This document shows positions 5,821-8,718 of a stretch of DNA of 8,718 nt, in pieces. The notes under the pieces were generated by a model that was given only the letters and a program-made list of their open reading frames with translations, made no database searches and was not told where the DNA came from. Both the position numbers and the translations under genes were made by a program. Source of the DNA: Mycobacterium sp. (GTDB taxonomy: Bacteria > Actinomycetota > Actinomycetes > Mycobacteriales > Mycobacteriaceae); assembly GCA_023264755.1 (NCBI GenBank), contig JAHFVB010000187.1:1-8718 (forward strand), written 5' to 3'. Every line of letters starts with the position of its first letter. The first letter of the stretch is position 1.

Positions 5821-7089
5821 ATGGCGGAATTGGCAGATACCGAGCTTCCCCGGGCCAGTGCGGCCGTCGCAGAGCCCAGCTCGCACGACCCCGACGCCAA
5901 GGGCCACTTCGGCGCCTACGGCGGACGGCTGGTCCCCGAAGCCTTGATGGCGGTCATCGAAGAGGTCACCGCCGCCTACGAGAAGGCCAGGACTGATCAG
6001 ACCTTCCTCGATGAACTGGATCGGCTCCAACGTCATTACACGGGGCGCCCATCACCGCTCTACGAGGCCGCCCGACTGAGCGAGCACGCCGGTGGGGCTC
6101 GGTTGTTCTTGAAGCGAGAAGACCTCAACCACACCGGATCTCACAAGATCAACAATGTGCTCGGGCAGGCTCTGCTGGCACAGAAGATGGGCAAGACGCG
6201 CATCATCGCAGAAACCGGGGCAGGCCAGCACGGGGTAGCGACGGCCACGGCGTGCGCCCTGCTGGGCATCGAGTGCGTCATCTACATGGGCGCGGTCGAC
6301 ACCGCCCGGCAGGCCTTGAACGTGGCGCGGATGCGGCTGCTCGGCGCCGAGGTGGTCTCGGTGGAGTCCGGTTCGAAGACCCTCAAGGACGCGATCAACG
6401 AGACGTTCCGCGATTGGGTGGCCAACGCCGACGACACCTACTACTGCTTCGGCACCGCGGCGGGACCGCATCCGTTCCCGACGATGGTGCGCGACTTCCA
6501 ACGGGTGATCGGGCTAGAGGCTCGGGCGCAGATTCGGGAACAGGCCGGTCGGCTACCCGATGCGGTGACGGCCTGCATCGGTGGCGGTTCGAACGCCATC
6601 GGAATCTTTCACGCGTTCATCGACGACCCCGGCGTCCGGCTGGTGGGCTACGAGGCGGGCGGCGACGGCGTCGAGACCGGCCGCCATGCCGCGACCTTCA
6701 CCGGCGGAACCCCAGGTGCGTTCCAGGGCTCGTTCTCGTACCTCCTGCAGGACGAGGACGGCCAGACCATCGAATCGCATTCGATCTCAGCGGGTTTGGA
6801 CTATCCCGGCGTCGGACCGGAACATGCCTACCTCAAGGACATCGGCCGCGCCGAGTACGCACCGATCACCGACACCGAGGCGATGGACGCGTTCGGGCTG
6901 CTGTGTCGGACCGAGGGGATCATTCCGGCCATCGAGTCGGCTCACGCCATCGCCGGTGCGCTCAAGTTGGGCAAGGAGCTCGGGCCGGGTGCGGTGATCG
7001 TGGTGAACCTATCTGGACGTGGTGACAAGGACGTGGAGACCGCTGCGAAGTGGTTTGGGTTGATGGACGACAAGGGTGCGGTTTCGTGA
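5821..7089 (+). CDS. trpB: Tryptophan synthase beta subunit
   Basis: The 422-residue PLP enzyme joins indole, channelled from TrpA, to serine to make tryptophan. HTGSHKINN (104-112) holds the PLP lysine K109, AETGAGQHG (130-138) holds the catalytic glutamate E131, GGGSNA (254-259) grips the PLP phosphate, and NLSGRGDKD (396-404) includes the serine S398 near the pyridine nitrogen. The opening [13 protein letters not shown] (28-40) is the standard TrpB entry motif. All key residues are present, and the length is normal for the family with a mycobacterial N-terminal lead of about 27 residues. ATG 5821 is chosen because GAGG lies 7 nt upstream; the open frame extends further into trpC without family support. 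The stop TGA overlaps the trpA GTG, so the two subunits of the alpha2-beta2 complex are translationally coupled, as expected for an equimolar complex. Confidence 0.97.
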   Translation: MAELADTELPRASAAVAEPSSHDPDAKGHFGAYGGRLVPEALMAVIEEVTAAYEKARTDQTFLDELDRLQRHYTGRPSPLYEAARLSEHAGGARLFLKREDLNHTGSHKINNVLGQALLAQKMGKTRIIAETGAGQHGVATATACALLGIECVIYMGAVDTARQALNVARMRLLGAEVVSVESGSKTLKDAINETFRDWVANADDTYYCFGTAAGPHPFPTMVRDFQRVIGLEARAQIREQAGRLPDAVTACIGGGSNAIGIFHAFIDDPGVRLVGYEAGGDGVETGRHAATFTGGTPGAFQGSFSYLLQDEDGQTIESHSISAGLDYPGVGPEHAYLKDIGRAEYAPITDTEAMDAFGLLCRTEGIIPAIESAHAIAGALKLGKELGPGAVIVVNLSGRGDKDVETAAKWFGLMDDKGAVS

Positions 7090-7877
7090 CCAGCCGGCTG
7101 GCCGGGCTCTTCGAGAGCTGTCGTGAGGAACGTCGTTCTGCCTTGATCGGTTACCTCCCAACGGGATACCCGGACGTCGACACCTCGATCGCCGCGATGA
7201 CGGCCCTGGTCGAATCCGGTTGCGACATCATCGAGGTCGGCATCGCCTATTCGGATCCGGGCATGGACGGACCGACGATCGCGGCGGCAACCGAGGCTGC
7301 GTTGCGCGGGGGAGTGCGCGTGCGCGACGCGTTGAAGGCCGTCGAGGCGATCAGCAACGCAGGCGGCAGCGCGGTCGTGATGTCCTACTGGAATCCGGTA
7401 TTGCGTTGGGGCGTGGATGCGTTCGCCCGGGATCTGGCGGCGGCCGGAGGGCTGGGCATGATCACCCCCGATCTGATCCCGGAAGAAGCAGACGATTGGA
7501 TGGCGGCCTCGGATGCCCACCAGTTGGACAGAATCTTCCTGGTGGCACCCTCGTCGACCCATGAGCGCCTCGCAGCGACAGTGGAGGCGTCTCGCGGATT
7601 CGTCTACGCCGCATCGACGATGGGCGTGACGGGCGCTCGCGACGCAGTGTCGACCGCGGCTCCGGAGTTGGTGCGACGAGTCAAGGAAGTATCCGACATT
7701 CCGGTCGGAGTCGGCCTCGGGGTGCGCTCGCGTGAGCAGGCCGCGGAGATCGGCGCCTACGCCGACGGCGTCATCGTCGGATCGGCCTTGGTAAGCGCGT
7801 TGGCCGACGGCATTCCCGCCATCAGGTCGTTGACCGAAGAACTCGCCCAGGGCGTGCGACAGAGGATGCCAGCGTGA
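7086..7877 (+). CDS. trpA: Tryptophan synthase alpha subunit
   Basis: The 263-residue TIM barrel cleaves indole-3-glycerol phosphate to indole and glyceraldehyde 3-phosphate, passing indole to TrpB. The catalytic glutamate E50 lies in [17 protein letters not shown], with D61 as the second catalytic acid; [11 protein letters not shown] (20-30), YWNPV (101-105), TPDLIPEE (127-134), STMGVTGAR (177-185) and the phosphate-binding GLGVRS and VGSALV complete the fold. The residue after G52-I53 is Ala54, where E. coli TrpA has Pro53 (ELGVPFSDP) and most homologues have proline. The start GTG 7086 overlaps the trpB stop as GTGA, with AAGGG 9 nt before it. The protein is slightly shorter at the N terminus than M. 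tuberculosis TrpA. Its stop overlaps the lgt start in the same way. Confidence 0.95.
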   Translation: MTSRLAGLFESCREERRSALIGYLPTGYPDVDTSIAAMTALVESGCDIIEVGIAYSDPGMDGPTIAAATEAALRGGVRVRDALKAVEAISNAGGSAVVMSYWNPVLRWGVDAFARDLAAAGGLGMITPDLIPEEADDWMAASDAHQLDRIFLVAPSSTHERLAATVEASRGFVYAASTMGVTGARDAVSTAAPELVRRVKEVSDIPVGVGLGVRSREQAAEIGAYADGVIVGSALVSALADGIPAIRSLTEELAQGVRQRMPA

Positions 7878-8718
7878 CCACAACGATTCTGGCCAGTTTC
7901 CCGAGCCCGGCTCAGGGAGTTTGGCACATCGGCTTCGTGCCGATTCGGGCTTACGCGCTGTGCATCATCGCCGGCATCATCGCGGCCTTGATCGTCGGCG
8001 ACCGGCGCTGGGTGGCCCGCGGCGGCGACCGCGGACTGATCTACGACGTGGCGTTGTGGGCGGTCCCGTTCGGCCTCGTGGGCGGGCGGCTGTACCACGT
8101 GATGACCGACTGGAGGACGTACTTCGGCGGCGACAACGGGCTCGGGTTCGTGGCCGCCCTGAAGATCTGGGACGGTGGGCTCGGCATCTGGGGCGCCGTC
8201 GCGCTGGGCGGTGTCGGGGCCTGGATCGCCTGCCGGATTCATGGGGTGCCGCTTCCGGCCTTCGGCGACGCGATTGCGCCGGGCATCATCTTGGCGCAGG
8301 CCATCGGTCGCCTCGGCAACTACTTCAACCAGGAGCTGTACGGGCGAGAGACCACGTTGCCGTGGGGCCTCGAGATCTTCGAGCGCCGAGATGCCAACGG
8401 CCAGCCGGACATGTTGAACGGTGTCTCGACCGGGGTGCCGCTGCTGCAGCATCCGGTCCATCCCACGTTCCTCTACGAACTGCTGTGGAACCTGCTGGTA
8501 TTCGGCCTGCTGATCTGGGCCGATCGTCGCTTCAAGTTGGGCCACGGACGCCTGTTCGCCCTGTACGTCGCGGGGTACTGCGTCGGGCGCTTCGGCGTGG
8601 AACTGATGCGCAGCGACTACGCGACCCTGATTGCCGGCATTCGCGTCAACACCTTCACGTCGACGTTCGTCTTCCTGGGTGCGGTGATCTACATCATGGT
8701 GGCGCCCAAGGGGCGCGA
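7874..8718 (+). CDS. lgt: Prolipoprotein diacylglyceryl transferase (3' end outside window)
   Basis: The visible 281 residues are a multi-pass membrane enzyme that moves a diacylglyceryl group from phosphatidylglycerol to the lipobox cysteine of prolipoproteins. Hydrophobic segments lie at about 24-42, 57-75, 103-120, 133-146, 198-216, 226-240 and 260-277. The Lgt signature is clear: AQAIGRLGNYFNQELYGRET (141-160) with the essential-type arginine R146, then HPTFLYELLWNL (196-207) and GRFGVELMRSDYA (238-250). The WDGGLGIWGA motif (99-108) has Trp where the E. coli enzyme has the histidine of SFHGG, which I take as an actinobacterial variant. GTG 7874 overlaps the trpA TGA (GTGA). The gene is incomplete because the window ends in it; mycobacterial Lgt proteins usually carry a long C-terminal extension, which cannot be judged here. 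It has no metabolic link to tryptophan. Confidence 0.95.
   Translation, partial: MTTTILASFPSPAQGVWHIGFVPIRAYALCIIAGIIAALIVGDRRWVARGGDRGLIYDVALWAVPFGLVGGRLYHVMTDWRTYFGGDNGLGFVAALKIWDGGLGIWGAVALGGVGAWIACRIHGVPLPAFGDAIAPGIILAQAIGRLGNYFNQELYGRETTLPWGLEIFERRDANGQPDMLNGVSTGVPLLQHPVHPTFLYELLWNLLVFGLLIWADRRFKLGHGRLFALYVAGYCVGRFGVELMRSDYATLIAGIRVNTFTSTFVFLGAVIYIMVAPKGR

Noticed and set aside
6942..7883. Minus-strand 313-codon frame opposite trpA
   Set aside because: It has no recognisable domain and lies entirely opposite trpA and the end of trpB; it is a GC-driven shadow.

Overview
The window is a high-GC actinobacterial segment and almost certainly comes from the Mycobacteriaceae. I recognise the proteins from family knowledge, without a database search. 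The gene order bcpB (divergent) / trpE - Trp-region membrane gene - trpC - trpB - trpA - lgt is the order known from Mycobacterium tuberculosis (Rv1608c to Rv1614). TrpE, TrpC, TrpB and TrpA read as close mycobacterial homologues. The left part (a DJ-1/PfpI gene, a GlxA-type regulator and an ABC ATPase) is not part of that conserved block as I remember it, so this is probably an environmental or fast-growing species rather than the tubercle bacillus.

Layout: (1) 1-1224 holds a divergent pair, a left-truncated DJ-1/PfpI-family gene on the minus strand and a complete GlxA-type regulator (DJ-1-like domain plus AraC HTH) on the plus strand, with 66 bp between them. (2) 1225-1314 is a short convergent gap with two weak hairpins. 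(3) 1315-2582 is a minus-strand two-gene unit: bcpB (PrxQ/BCP peroxiredoxin), then an ABC ATP-binding protein joined by an ATGA stop/start overlap. (4) 2583-2644 is a 62-bp divergent promoter region. (5) 2645 to the right edge is the tryptophan operon: trpE, a four-helix membrane protein of unknown function (TIGR02234/PF09534 type), a 101-bp spacer with competing hairpins, trpC, trpB, trpA, and lgt, which runs off the right edge.

Together trpE, trpC, trpB and trpA cover four steps from chorismate to tryptophan: anthranilate synthase large subunit, indole-glycerol-phosphate synthase, and both tryptophan synthase subunits. The amidotransferase (trpG), phosphoribosyltransferase (trpD) and isomerase (trpF/priA) are not here. 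In mycobacteria they lie elsewhere, and PriA does the isomerase step. lgt, the prolipoprotein diacylglyceryl transferase, rides on the same transcript through a GTGA overlap with trpA.

I see no mobile element, CRISPR array, tRNA, rRNA or toxin-antitoxin pair, and no stretch above about 100 bp without a gene. This is mostly an ordinary biosynthetic region. The points most worth a second look are the membrane protein embedded in the trp operon, the mutually exclusive hairpins and in-frame upstream GTG before trpC, a Pro-to-Ala change in the TrpA active-site loop, apparent leaderless starts for the regulator and bcpB, and the DJ-1/GlxA divergent pair.
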